From assembly GCA_943846595.1 (NCBI GenBank), contig OX044355.1, positions 62,001-126,000 of the forward strand: a stretch of DNA of 64,000 nt, written 5' to 3'. Position numbers and translations under genes: made by a program. The number at the start of each line of letters is the position of its first letter. The first letter of the stretch is position 1. This stretch comes from an uncultured Polaribacter sp. GTDB taxonomy: Bacteria > Bacteroidota > Bacteroidia > Flavobacteriales > Flavobacteriaceae. The notes under the pieces are model-generated. The model did not search any database, was not told where the DNA came from, and saw only the letters and a program-made list of their open reading frames with translations. Positions 1 through 9,480 of this stretch are shown here, in pieces.

Positions 1-365
1 TTGCTCCTGTAACTTCTTGGCGTTTTTACGATACAGCTTATACAGAACGTTTCCTAAGGACTCCGCAAGAAAACCCGGGAGGATACGATGACAATTCGCC
101 TGTAAACTACGCGCACAAATTAAAAGGAAATTACTTACTAGTGCATGGAACTGGTGATGACAATGTACACGTTCAAAACAGTTATCGAATGATCAATTCG
201 TTGATTGAAGCCAACAAACAATTTGATATGTTTATTGTTCCCGACAGAACACACGGAATTTTTAAAGGAAAAAATACACGGCTAAATTTGTACACAAAAA
301 TGACAAATTTTGTAGAAACACATTTAATTCAAAAATCAAAGAAATCAACTAAAATAAAAGGATAA
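1..365 (+). CDS. C-terminal end of a DPP-IV-like S9 prolyl oligopeptidase (5' partial)
   Basis: The frame is open from the left edge (first full codon at base 3), so only about the last 120 residues are present. They fit the end of the alpha/beta-hydrolase domain of S9 peptidases: HGTGDDNVH supplies the charge-relay Asp and DRTHGIF the catalytic His; the nucleophile Ser lies outside the window. Such enzymes remove dipeptides from peptides at the cell envelope. The stop is 3 bp before the start of the peptide transporter, so the two are probably co-transcribed. A second, complete homologue lies at 14998-17325. The assignment to S9 is confident; exact specificity is not visible. Confidence 0.85.
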   Translation, partial: APVTSWRFYDTAYTERFLRTPQENPGGYDDNSPVNYAHKLKGNYLLVHGTGDDNVHVQNSYRMINSLIEANKQFDMFIVPDRTHGIFKGKNTRLNLYTKMTNFVETHLIQKSKKSTKIKG

Positions 366-368
366 AAC

Positions 369-2156
369 ATGAACAATACCACAAAATTAACACATCAAAA
401 AGAATTATTTGGGCATCCAGTAGGGCTTTATGTACTATTTTTCACAGAAATGTGGGAACGATTTTCCTATTACGGAATGAGGGGTATTTTAGTTTTATAT
501 GTTGCAAGTTCTGCTACAGCAATTGATCCAGGATTAGGATGGACCAATAAAAACGCACTAATACTATATGGTTGGTATACCATGCTGGTTTATGTTGCAT
601 CAATTCCCGGAGGTTGGATTGCTGATAAATTTTTAGGTCAAAAAAAGACTGTAATGCTGGGTGGACTGCTACTTTGTTTTGGTCATGGAATTTTAGCAGT
701 TCCAGAAGATTGGGCTTTTTTCACAGGACTTGTATTAATTATTTTAGGGGTAGGTGGCTTAAAGCCAAATATTTCTACCATGGTTGGTGGTCTCTATAAA
801 AAAGGCGATACTAGAAGAGATAGCGGATTTACTATTTTTTATATCGGAATTAATATTGGTGCTTTCCTAGCAAGTATTACGGTTGGATTGGTTGCCTATT
901 ATTATGGATGGCATTATGGATTTGGCCTGGCTGGATTAGGAATGTTAATTGGACAAGCTGTGTTCTTTTGGGGACAGAAATTTCTGGAAGGAGTTGGAGA
1001 GTTCTCTGGTGGAAACAAAGTAACTCAACAAGAAAGAGAAGCTGCAAAAAAACCTTTAAATAAGATTGAAAAAGATAGAGTCATTGTGCTTTTAATTTCG
1101 TTTTTAATTGTTGTTGTTTTTTGGGGCGCTTTTGAACAAGCTGGTGGGTTAATGAATCTATATACAGATGCGAAGGTTGATCGATCAACAGATTTTAGTT
1201 GGCTTGAAGAAATTCCTGCTGCTGTATTTCAATCACTAAATGCAGGGTATATTATTGTTTTTGGAACAATTATTGGCGGTTTCTGGATTTGGTGGAAGAA
1301 AAAAGGAAAAGAATCTTCATCACTTTTTAAAATGGCGATTGGAACAATAATCATGGGACTTGGATATGTTTTTATGATGTTTGCTTCACAGGAAGCGAGT
1401 TCTGAGGTATTTGGAAAAGCTGCTATGACATGGGTTTTTCTTGCCTATTTATTCCATACAATTGGAGAACTATGTACATCTCCTGTGGCATTATCATTTA
1501 TTACAAAGCTTGCTCCACTTAAGTACGCATCTATAATGATGGGTATTTATTTTGCTGCAACAGGTCTTGGAAATAAATTAGCTGGTAGTATTGGTGAAAA
1601 CTCTCAACTAAAACCTTTTATTGGAACAATGATTGTGAATAAGGAAGATGTATTTCCTTTCATTAAGATGGATTCAATTGAAATAAAAAATAAACAAAAA
1701 AATATTGTAAAAATATTTGACTACCCAATAAATGAGGACAAAAACTTCAGCATCAAAGCAAAAGTATATAATGACGGAGGTAAAGTAATTTTTAAAGAAT
1801 TTGAGTCAGACATAAAACTTAATAGCTTGTTTGCATTGTCTCTTGATAAAGATAGTAACACAAAAGAGTTGCTAGAAACGTTGTCAGAAAGAAAAATTGG
1901 AATCTCAAATCCTTACCATGCTAAGATACTTTTTGAAAAAGATAAGGATAAAGCTCAATTAATAGAAAACAAAGGAGATGGAAAAGATTATAATATTTCT
2001 TTTGTTTTAGAAGAACAACAAAGTGAAACAGAGTATACCACCTTTAAATGGTTAACCATTTTTACTGTCGCTTTTGGAGTCTTACTTCTTATATTAATTA
2101 AAAAGCTTAAAAAATTAACCCATGGCGCTGAGGATAGTGAAGATTTAGCTACATAG
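369..2156 (+). CDS. POT/PTR2-family proton-coupled peptide transporter
   Basis: A 595-residue MFS protein of the POT family that imports di- and tripeptides with protons across the inner membrane. The ExxER proton-coupling motif (EMWERFSYYG) is near residue 27, the PTR2 signature YYGMRGILVLY follows it, and GVGGLKPNIS lies near residue 127. About 11-12 hydrophobic segments precede residue 415. A hydrophilic insertion of about 140 residues (roughly 418-556) then separates the last transmembrane segment (557-580) from the rest, making the protein about 100 residues longer than many relatives. It starts 3 bp after the S9 peptidase gene, consistent with linked peptide cleavage and uptake. Confidence 0.93.
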   Translation: MNNTTKLTHQKELFGHPVGLYVLFFTEMWERFSYYGMRGILVLYVASSATAIDPGLGWTNKNALILYGWYTMLVYVASIPGGWIADKFLGQKKTVMLGGLLLCFGHGILAVPEDWAFFTGLVLIILGVGGLKPNISTMVGGLYKKGDTRRDSGFTIFYIGINIGAFLASITVGLVAYYYGWHYGFGLAGLGMLIGQAVFFWGQKFLEGVGEFSGGNKVTQQEREAAKKPLNKIEKDRVIVLLISFLIVVVFWGAFEQAGGLMNLYTDAKVDRSTDFSWLEEIPAAVFQSLNAGYIIVFGTIIGGFWIWWKKKGKESSSLFKMAIGTIIMGLGYVFMMFASQEASSEVFGKAAMTWVFLAYLFHTIGELCTSPVALSFITKLAPLKYASIMMGIYFAATGLGNKLAGSIGENSQLKPFIGTMIVNKEDVFPFIKMDSIEIKNKQKNIVKIFDYPINEDKNFSIKAKVYNDGGKVIFKEFESDIKLNSLFALSLDKDSNTKELLETLSERKIGISNPYHAKILFEKDKDKAQLIENKGDGKDYNISFVLEEQQSETEYTTFKWLTIFTVAFGVLLLILIKKLKKLTHGAEDSEDLAT

Positions 2157-2204
2157 GACAACGAAAGAGCTACTAAAACTAAAACACTAAAACAGGACAA
2201 TACC

Positions 2205-2240
2205 AGAGGAGCGTTCTTTTTTCAACGCTCTTCTTTTTTA
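2205..2240 (+). terminator. Rho-independent terminator after the peptide transporter
   Basis: Arms AGAGGAGCGTT (2205-2215) and AACGCTCTTCT (2224-2234) pair over 11 positions with one G-T wobble and a loop of 8 bases, followed by a T run to 2239. It closes the S9 peptidase/POT transcript. Confidence 0.85.
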
Positions 2241-2248
2241 TATCTTTG
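2241..2248 (+). promoter_or_regulatory. Bacteroidota -7 promoter box for the thioredoxin gene
   Basis: TATCTTTG matches the TAnnTTTG consensus and sits directly after the preceding terminator, 26 bp before the next ATG. No TTG is seen at the ideal -33 position, so the promoter may be weak. Confidence 0.55.
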
Positions 2249-2273
2249 TAGTACTTTTTACAACACAATACAG

Positions 2274-2828
2274 ATGATGAAAAAAATAATTTTCTTTTTT
2301 GCAATTGCAACATTCTCTTCGCTTTCCCTAAAAGCGCAAGAAAAAATCAATTGGATTTCTTTAGAAAAGGCAGTCGAACTTCAAAAAAAGACGCCTAAAA
2401 AAATTCTAATCGACATGTATACCGTTTGGTGTGGTCCATGTAAAATGTTGGATAAAAACACGTTTGGAAACAAGAGTGTTGCCAACTACATCAATGCTCA
2501 TTACTATGCCGTAAAGTTTAATGCAGAGGGAAATGAGATCCTAACGTTTAAAGGCAAACGTTATGAAAATCCAAATTACGATCCCAAAAAAGCAAAAAGA
2601 AGAAATTCTGCGCACCAACTAGCAAGAGCACTAGGCGTTAGAGCATTTCCAACCATTGTATTTCTGAATGAAAATGCAGATTTGGTAGCGCCCATCAAAG
2701 GCTATCAAACCCCAAAACAATTGGAGGTATATCTAAAACTTTTCAAAGGAGAAGAATACAAAAAAATTAATAGCAAGGAAGATTTCACAAAATACTTTGA
2801 CTCATTTGTATATGAATTCATCGAATAA
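2274..2828 (+). CDS. Secreted thioredoxin-family protein
   Basis: A 184-residue protein with a signal peptide (MMKKIIFFFAIATFSS to about KAQ, residue 22) and a thioredoxin fold. The active site WCGPC is at residues 52-56, and the cis-Pro motif RAFPTIVFLN is near residue 128. This is the thioredoxin_7/DUF255-like type common in Bacteroidota periplasm, probably acting as a thiol-disulfide reductant or isomerase. Two adjacent ATG codons (2274 and 2277) could each serve as start. It stands alone between a terminator and the convergent comEC remnant. The substrate is unknown. Confidence 0.88.
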   Translation: MMKKIIFFFAIATFSSLSLKAQEKINWISLEKAVELQKKTPKKILIDMYTVWCGPCKMLDKNTFGNKSVANYINAHYYAVKFNAEGNEILTFKGKRYENPNYDPKKAKRRNSAHQLARALGVRAFPTIVFLNENADLVAPIKGYQTPKQLEVYLKLFKGEEYKKINSKEDFTKYFDSFVYEFIE

Positions 2829-2837
2829 ATAGCAGGC

Positions 2838-4854
2838 TTAGAATTTTAAAACATAGGCGCCCTGCTCCCCTGTATCATGAAATAAAACCCTATTTTTATT
2901 ACAAACAAGACGCCATCTTTTTACAAAAGATGTATAATTAGTTTCATCGGCAATTAACAGTTTTGGGGCTAAGGTTTTGATCAATCGAGTGATATTTATT
3001 TTTGGCGAACTTTGCAATAAAACAATTGGATTTTTCAATCCATCTACTTGATAGATTCCCAGTGAATCCACAACTAAAAAATATTGATTCCCAATTGTAA
3101 AATAATTTATTGCAGCTTGCTGTTCCACAAAATCAAGCTGCTCTCCTACTCTATAATTTTCTATTTGAGTGATTTCTTGCCATGACGTTAACGGCTGATT
3201 TGTCTTTAAAAAAAGTGTTTTTCCTTTGCGCTGCCCATACACACTTTTTCTAGATGCATGTAAAATAATGAATTCATTCTTATTTGTGAATTTTATGTGC
3301 TCAAACCATAAAGTTCCTTGAATAAGAAACAAGGAAAGTAGAAAGTAACGCAGTGTTTTTACATTGAATTTTTGGCAAACCTGAAACAATGCAATGCTAA
3401 AAAGATAACTGGCAAGCAGTACCAAAAAAGACATCGAAATTCCTTGAAACAAAAAAGCCTCTTTGGAAGAAATCCAATGAATCAATCCATTCAATGCTTC
3501 AATAATACCGTTATAAGAAACAGCAATGAGATTGGGAAGTAGGTTTGAGAGCGCAAGGATAATAACAAGGATACAACCATTAAAATCGCCCCTAAAAAGG
3601 GGATAATTAATACATTTGACAAGAAAAACAAGCCCGGGAATTGATGGAAATAATACAAACTCAAGGGCAAAACTCCCACTTGAGCAGCAATAGAAACTGA
3701 ACACAAACTCCAAACCTTTCGAAAAAACCAATACTTACATTTCAATAGATTTGCCAATTTGGGTTGCACCCAAACAATTCCAAAAACCGCCAAATAACTT
3801 AATTGAAAACCAACATCAAATAAAAACATGGTTTTACAAGAAGTAATAAAAATGCTGACGAAATCAATGAAAAGGTGATGGTTTTCCGCCTCTGAAACGA
3901 AAGACCAACAGCTACAAAACTAAACATGGTGACGGCTCTAACAACAGATGCAGACATTCCTGCAATGAGTGCAAAACACCAAAGCAGCCCAACCACTAAG
4001 ATTATTTTTATCGATTTACCCTTTCGCAGCCTCTCAAGAGGTTGCAACAAAAAATTAAGCAATAGTAAAAGAATGCCTACATGCAAGCCCGATACTGCTA
4101 AAATATGAATCGCTCCTGCATTTTCATATTTGTTTAGCAACTCGTTGGAAAGATCCTGCCTTTGTCCCAACAAAAGGGCGTTCATAACCGCTAAAGTGTT
4201 TTTACTAAACGGATGTTTTTGGAGTGCTTTATTAATTTTAGAACGAATTCTTGCCGAAAATCCACGCAATGAAAATCGCCCTTTACTAAGAAGCAGATAC
4301 CGATCTTTTTTAAGAAACACTTGCTGATGAATGCTTTGTCTTGCTAAATACTGTTTGTAATTGAACTGATGGGGATTTAAAGGAGGTTTTAGAGGTGTAA
4401 AGACAGCTGGCAGTATTATAGAGTCATCCGTATTAAAAGTCGTTTTCAGACTGTCTTTTTCTACATTGAGCAATACATTTCCTCGCGAAGGTACACCGTC
4501 AATTTGAGCAACCTGAGCCACATACCTATAGACATAGGTCCCTTCTTTCATTACTTTAGAAATTACTAAAAGAGCAGTTGAATTTTTTGTTATTTTATGC
4601 TGGTAATAGGACGCATAATTTGTGTCATTCGAAAAATACACCCTACAAATTCCTAAAAAAACAAAAAGAAGAAAAGTAGTTACCCTGTGAAGTAACCTGT
4701 TTCTAAAAACAAGAAGCATTCCTAAAAGAAAAAGAAGTATGCATATTGATTTTAGGATGCCATAAGTCCAAATAGTAAAATAATACTGAAAACAAATACC
4801 AAGAATAAGGCAAACCGTAAAATAGAAAGGCAAATAATTAAGTAACTTTTTCAT
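2838..4854 (-). pseudogene. comEC: comEC/Rec2 competence channel gene, broken by two frameshifts
   Basis: Three successive minus-strand frames (4854-3799, 3829-3491, 3731-2838) together encode one ComEC protein of about 672 residues, the usual length for Bacteroidota forms without a metallo-beta-lactamase domain. ComEC is the inner-membrane channel for DNA uptake. The N-terminal part has the DUF4131-like region and the Competence motif AVSGLHVGIL. After LLVKP the frame shifts near 3828; the next frame supplies FLFDVGFQLSYLAVFGI. A second shift near 3572 leads into ILALSNLLPNLIAVSYNG. Each shift is explained by one missing base. The C-terminal 150 residues are poorly conserved. Either a pseudogene or two sequencing errors. 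Confidence 0.85.
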
Positions 4855-4925
4855 AGCAAGACAAAGTCACTAAACAAATATTTAATTCCCTAAAAGTAAG
4901 TTACTTACACTAGAAAAATCGTTCT

Positions 4926-6041
4926 TTATGTAGCTTTTAAATCGGCTACAATTTGTTGGGCTACTTTGGAGGAAGCCCCTTTACCACCTAAAGTTATCTC
5001 TAACGCATAATAGGCCGCAAATAATGCTTCTCTATGAGCTGGATCTAGTATTTTTAAGAAGGCTGTTTTTAAATTCTTTTTTGTAAAATCGTTTTGAATT
5101 AATTCCTGCACCACTTGTTTGTCCATAATTAAATTGACCAAAGAAATAAATTTAAGAGTAATGATTCTTTTTGCTATTTGATAGGAAATGGCACTTCCTT
5201 TATAACAGACAACTTGCGGCACTTTAAACAAAGCCGCTTCTAGCGTAGCTGTTCCTGAGCCTACCAAAGCGGCAAAGGAAACACTGAGTAAATCGTAGGT
5301 GTTGTTGTTGATAAAGCCTACTTTACGATCTCCAATAATTTGCTTATAATAAGAAAATTCTTGACTCGGAGCACCCGCAATTACAAATTCATAATCCTCA
5401 AAATCATCTATTAAAGAAAGCATCACAGAAAGCATTTTGGAAATTTCTTGTTTTCTGCTTCCGGGTAATAATGCAATGATGGGTTTGTTAGCTAAACCAT
5501 GTGTTTCTCTAAAAACAGCTTCATCCACTTGTGTTCTATCAGCGATTGCATCAATCAATGGATGCCCAACAAATTCGACCGCGTAATCGTGTGCTTGGTA
5601 AAACTTTTTTTCAAAGGGAAGAATCACAAAAAGCTGATCTACATCTCGCTTTATGTCTTTTACTCTTGAAGACCTACTTGCCCATACTTGAGGAGAAATA
5701 TAATAGTTTGTTTTAAAACCATGCGTTTTTGCCCATTTGGCAATGCGTAGATTAAAACCTGAGTTGTCTATAAAAATAAGTGTGTCTGGATGAAAATTTG
5801 CAATGTCTTTTTTACAAAACTTTATAAACCCAAGCACCTTGCTAAGGTTGATTAAAACTTCAATGAATCCCATAAAAGCACGTTCTTTGTAGTGAGTGAC
5901 TAAAGTCCCTCCGACAGCCTTCATAAGATCTCCACCCCAAAAACGAATTTCTGCTTTTGGATCTTCTTTGTAAAGTTGTTTCATTAAATTGGCACCATGC
6001 AAATCTCCTGAAGCTTCCCCTGCTATTATATAATATTTCAT
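4926..6041 (-). CDS. lpxB: Lipid-A-disaccharide synthase
   Basis: A 371-residue GT19 glycosyltransferase that condenses UDP-2,3-diacylglucosamine with lipid X to form the lipid A disaccharide at the inner face of the inner membrane. AGEASGDLHGANLM (residues 7-20) and ALLPGSRKQEI (about 188-198) are hallmark motifs; GSGTATLEAAL near 260 belongs to the nucleotide-binding site. Full length. The start codon follows immediately on the stop of the 95-residue membrane gene (1 bp junction), so surE, the membrane gene and lpxB form one operon. Confidence 0.96.
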   Translation of the reverse strand: MKYYIIAGEASGDLHGANLMKQLYKEDPKAEIRFWGGDLMKAVGGTLVTHYKERAFMGFIEVLINLSKVLGFIKFCKKDIANFHPDTLIFIDNSGFNLRIAKWAKTHGFKTNYYISPQVWASRSSRVKDIKRDVDQLFVILPFEKKFYQAHDYAVEFVGHPLIDAIADRTQVDEAVFRETHGLANKPIIALLPGSRKQEISKMLSVMLSLIDDFEDYEFVIAGAPSQEFSYYKQIIGDRKVGFINNNTYDLLSVSFAALVGSGTATLEAALFKVPQVVCYKGSAISYQIAKRIITLKFISLVNLIMDKQVVQELIQNDFTKKNLKTAFLKILDPAHREALFAAYYALEITLGGKGASSKVAQQIVADLKAT

Positions 6042-6329
6042 TTAGATAATTTTAAACACCACTGTGGTTAAAGCGATTAAAATAGTTGCCAATAAAACCC
6101 CTTTTGCTCTGTTATCTTGTTGCTTTTTAATAAAAACAAAAAAAACAAAAAGATTGGATACTGCGGCAAGAGACAAAACTTTGCCAAACAAATTTCCTTT
6201 TTTAATAAATTGAAGTGTTTCATTAAATTCATATCGAGAAAAATATTCTAGATATAAATAAATACCTCCAAAAGTGGCAAAAAAAGCAACTAGCATTCCA
6301 ATAAGGATGTCTTTTTTTATAGCTCCCAT
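6042..6329 (-). CDS. Small three-helix membrane protein between surE and lpxB
   Basis: A 95-residue protein with three predicted membrane helices (about 8-30, 46-64 and 75-95). No known domain is recognised. Its start overlaps the end of surE by 13 bases and its stop abuts lpxB, so translation is probably coupled. The position suggests a role linked to envelope biogenesis, but that is only an inference from context. Confidence 0.75.
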   Translation of the reverse strand: MGAIKKDILIGMLVAFFATFGGIYLYLEYFSRYEFNETLQFIKKGNLFGKVLSLAAVSNLFVFFVFIKKQQDNRAKGVLLATILIALTTVVFKII

Positions 6330-7087
6330 TCATTTAATTTTTGAATCATATGATGTGCTGTAAGGTCAAACTGAACAGGAACCACAGAAATATAACCATT
6401 TTCTAATGCATATACATCCGTATCTTGCCCTTTGTCTTTATTAATAAACTCACCTGAAAGCCAATAATATTCCTTTCCAAACGGGCTTTTTCGTTTGTCA
6501 AAATTTTCTTTCCAATATCCATTTGCCTGTCTACAAATCTTAATTCCTTTTAAAGCATCTTCCGCTAAATTTGGAATGTTCACATTCAATACAATGCCTT
6601 CAGGAATCCCATTCATCAAGGCATTTTGGGTAATTTTAGCTACTAATTTTTCTGAGGGCTTAAAATCTGCATGCCATTTAAAATCTAATAATGAAAAACC
6701 AATGGCTGGAATCCCTTCAATACCGGCTTCTACAGCAGCACTCATGGTTCCAGAATAAATAACATTGATGGAAGAATTGGAACCGTGATTGATTCCAGAA
6801 ACACATAAATCTGGTTTTCTGTTTAAGATTTCACTCACTGCCATTTTTACACAATCTGCCGGTGTACCAGAACAAGTATATTCTAATTGAGGTCCGTCAT
6901 CAATCGTAATCGGATTGCAATGCAACACGTTGTCGATGGTAATTGCATGGCCCATTCCACTTTGTGGACTGTCTGGTGCGACAACTACAACATCTCCAAT
7001 TTTATTCATAATTTTAATCAATGCACGGATCCCTGGGGCAGTAATTCCATCATCATTTGTAATTAAAATTAAAGGTTTTTTTTGCAT
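6317..7087 (-). CDS. surE: 5'/3'-nucleotidase SurE
   Basis: A 256-residue metal-dependent phosphatase acting on nucleoside 5'- and 3'-monophosphates. ITNDDGITAPGI (residues 8-19) carries the metal-binding Asp pair, and SGINHGSNSS (about 99-108) and IYSGTMSAAVE complete the family signature. First gene of the surE-membrane protein-lpxB operon, with a textbook promoter at 7106-7135. Confidence 0.96.
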   Translation of the reverse strand: MQKKPLILITNDDGITAPGIRALIKIMNKIGDVVVVAPDSPQSGMGHAITIDNVLHCNPITIDDGPQLEYTCSGTPADCVKMAVSEILNRKPDLCVSGINHGSNSSINVIYSGTMSAAVEAGIEGIPAIGFSLLDFKWHADFKPSEKLVAKITQNALMNGIPEGIVLNVNIPNLAEDALKGIKICRQANGYWKENFDKRKSPFGKEYYWLSGEFINKDKGQDTDVYALENGYISVVPVQFDLTAHHMIQKLNEWEL

Positions 7088-7105
7088 GAGTTCTTATTTA
7101 TCTAA

Positions 7106-7135
7106 CAAATGTAATTTAAAAAAAGTGAATACCAA
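7106..7135 (-). promoter_or_regulatory. -33/-7 promoter of the surE-lpxB operon
   Basis: On the minus strand, TTG (7135-7133) is followed by exactly 19 bases and TACATTTG (7113-7106), matching the Bacteroidota consensus TTG-N19-TAnnTTTG. The start codon of surE begins 18 bp after the -7 box. Confidence 0.75.
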
Positions 7136-7174
7136 TTTAACATTTTATAAAGAATTTAAGGATTTATTTATCCG

Positions 7175-7182
7175 TAAATTTG
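7175..7182 (+). promoter_or_regulatory. Possible -7 box for the processing protease gene
   Basis: TAAATTTG fits TAnnTTTG, 77 bp upstream of the ATG at 7260. No TTG lies at the expected -33 position, so the call rests on the -7 box only. Confidence 0.4.
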
Positions 7183-7259
7183 TAATTATTGATTCTAAAA
7201 CACGATCGATTGATTATTTCAGGATTCCATTTAGACTATAATACAGATACAAAAATAAC

Positions 7260-9407
7260 ATGACCCCCAGATTTATGAGTACAAGACGTAAAAGCTACCT
7301 TCCACTTTTAATCCTTTTTCTTTTTGCAAATAGCTTTACCACTTTTGCAACAGCCACAAAAAAAATAACCGATCCTGAAAAAGATAAGGTGCTCATTTTT
7401 GTTTTAAAAAATATTTTAACCCGAGGGCATTTTGTTGAAAAGGATTTGAATGATGATTTTTCTGAAAAGGTATACCAAGAGTTTATCAACGGTTTAGATC
7501 CTAACAAACGTTATTTTACGCAAGAAGATTTAAAAGAATTTTCTCAATACAAATATGAAATTGACAATCAACTCAAAAACAATGATCTCACCTTTTACAA
7601 CCTGGTCTATGGTCGTTTTTTAACCAAAGTCAAAAATGCAAAATCCTACTATGATGCACTTTTAAAATCTCCTTTTAACTACAAAAAGAACGAAACTATA
7701 AATATGGATTTAGAGAAGGTTCCTTTTGCAGTCAATAATAATGAATTGATTGACTACTGGCGCAAACAATTGAAATTAAATGTGTTAAGCAGAGTCCAAG
7801 AACAACAAGATTTACAAAAGGACAAACTTGAAAAAGACCCTACATTTAAAACAAAAACTTTTAAAGCCTTAGAAATTGAAGCACGTAAAGAGGTGCTGAA
7901 AAACATGAACGACTTATACCTTCGAATCGAAGAATTAGAACATGAAGATTGGTTTTCTACTTTTTTAAACAGTGTGGTGGGTGCTTTTGATCCGCATACG
8001 ACCTACATGGCACCAAGAATCAAAGAGCGTTTCGACCAAGACATGTCTGGAAAACTAGAAGGAATTGGTGCACGATTGTTTAAGAAAGGAATTTATACTG
8101 AAGTTTCGGAACTCGTTTCTGGCGGACCTGCATGGAAACAAGGGGAATTGGAAGCTGGAGATACCATCTTAGAAGTAGCACAAGGACTTGAAGAACCTTT
8201 AGATATTGTTGGGATGCGCTTGGACGATGCCATTAAATTTATCAAAGGAAAGAAAGGAACTGAAGTGCGACTGACTGTTAAGAAAAAAATGGACGGTTCT
8301 ACAAAAATCATTTCCATTATTAGAGATGTGGTAGAATTAGAAGAAACCTTTGTAAAGTCTACTATTGTAGAGAAGAATGGAAAAAAATACGGATTGATCG
8401 ATTTACCGAGATTTTATATCAGTTTTGATGATGCCAATTATAGAGATTCAGCAAAGGATATGGAGCAGGAAATTGAGCGTCTAAAAAAAGAAGGCGTAGC
8501 TGGTTTGTTAATCGATTTAAGAAATAACGGAGGAGGCTCTTTGAAAACTGCCATAGAAATTTCAGGTCTATTTATTGATCAAGGTCCAATAGTACAAGTA
8601 AAATATAGAGGCGAAAAACCAATAGTAAAAAGTGATACTAATCAAAAAACACAATGGAAAGGTGCTGTGGTTGTCTTAGTGAATGAATTTTCTGCATCCG
8701 CATCAGAAATTTTTGCTGCTGCCATGCAAGATTATAAAAGGGCCATTATTATTGGAGGCAACCAAACCTATGGAAAGGGAACCGTGCAAAGTGTTATTCC
8801 TATCAATAATTTTTATCCAAATTACGAATCCGACTTGGGAGCTATTAAAATGACCATTCAAAAATTTTATCGAATTAATGGTGGATCTACTCAAATAGAA
8901 GGGGTCTATTCAGACATTGCCATGCCAAGCAGATATAGCTTCATGGAATTTGGAGAACGCGACATGAAAGGTGCATTGGTATGGGACAAAGTGGCACAAG
9001 CCAAATACACCATGACTGATTCTTATGATAATTTTGAAGATGTTGTATACAACAGTAAGAAACGAATCGCAGACAATGAACGCTTTCAGTTGATTAACGA
9101 ATATGCAAAATGGTTAAAAAAGAGCCAAGAGGATGCAAACTACTCTTTAAATTACACCCATTTTATAAAAGATAGCGAGGTCAAAGAAAAAGAAGTTGCG
9201 AAGTTTAAAGAGATCTTTAAGTTTGATTCTAAATTGAGTTTTAGCTCTCCAAAATACGAGCTCCCATTACTAGAAAAAGATAGCATATTAACAGATAAAA
9301 GAGCTTACTGGCACAAAAATTTATCTAAAGATTTATATGTCGCAGAAGCTTTGAATGTTTTGAGTGAATTAAAAATGAAGTCTATAAACGAAGTTGTTAA
9401 AAACTAA
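7260..9407 (+). CDS. C-terminal processing peptidase (S41A, Tsp/Prc type)
   Basis: A 715-residue periplasmic serine protease. A signal peptide follows the start (hydrophobic LPLLILFLFANSF). The N-terminal tail-specific-protease domain precedes a PDZ domain (about 245-340) and the S41 catalytic core. The Ser/Lys dyad is visible in NEFSASASEIFAA (about 480) and TYGKGTVQ (about 507). It is typical of Bacteroidota Prc homologues that trim or degrade envelope proteins from the C terminus. A second ATG at 7275 (MSTRRK) is an equally plausible start. Monocistronic as far as can be seen. Confidence 0.93.
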   Translation: MTPRFMSTRRKSYLPLLILFLFANSFTTFATATKKITDPEKDKVLIFVLKNILTRGHFVEKDLNDDFSEKVYQEFINGLDPNKRYFTQEDLKEFSQYKYEIDNQLKNNDLTFYNLVYGRFLTKVKNAKSYYDALLKSPFNYKKNETINMDLEKVPFAVNNNELIDYWRKQLKLNVLSRVQEQQDLQKDKLEKDPTFKTKTFKALEIEARKEVLKNMNDLYLRIEELEHEDWFSTFLNSVVGAFDPHTTYMAPRIKERFDQDMSGKLEGIGARLFKKGIYTEVSELVSGGPAWKQGELEAGDTILEVAQGLEEPLDIVGMRLDDAIKFIKGKKGTEVRLTVKKKMDGSTKIISIIRDVVELEETFVKSTIVEKNGKKYGLIDLPRFYISFDDANYRDSAKDMEQEIERLKKEGVAGLLIDLRNNGGGSLKTAIEISGLFIDQGPIVQVKYRGEKPIVKSDTNQKTQWKGAVVVLVNEFSASASEIFAAAMQDYKRAIIIGGNQTYGKGTVQSVIPINNFYPNYESDLGAIKMTIQKFYRINGGSTQIEGVYSDIAMPSRYSFMEFGERDMKGALVWDKVAQAKYTMTDSYDNFEDVVYNSKKRIADNERFQLINEYAKWLKKSQEDANYSLNYTHFIKDSEVKEKEVAKFKEIFKFDSKLSFSSPKYELPLLEKDSILTDKRAYWHKNLSKDLYVAEALNVLSELKMKSINEVVKN

Positions 9408-9443
9408 GGTTTTTTATATTTGAAATATAAAAAACGAATATGC

Positions 9444-9473
9444 TTGTGAAAGGTATTTGATTTTCTATTTTTG
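9444..9473 (+). promoter_or_regulatory. Consensus promoter overlapping the longest permease reading frame
   Basis: TTG (9444-9446), a 19-base spacer and TATTTTTG (9466-9473) match the Bacteroidota consensus exactly. The -7 box lies inside the longest open frame (which opens at 9457) and ends 7 bp before ATG 9481. This favours 9481 as the true start and implies a leaderless or nearly leaderless mRNA. Confidence 0.7.
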
Positions 9474-9480
9474 TATTCCT

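Noticed and set aside
3560..3830. Programmed ribosomal frameshifting in comEC
   Set aside because: No slippery heptamer with a downstream structure is visible, and two shifts in one gene make programming unlikely.
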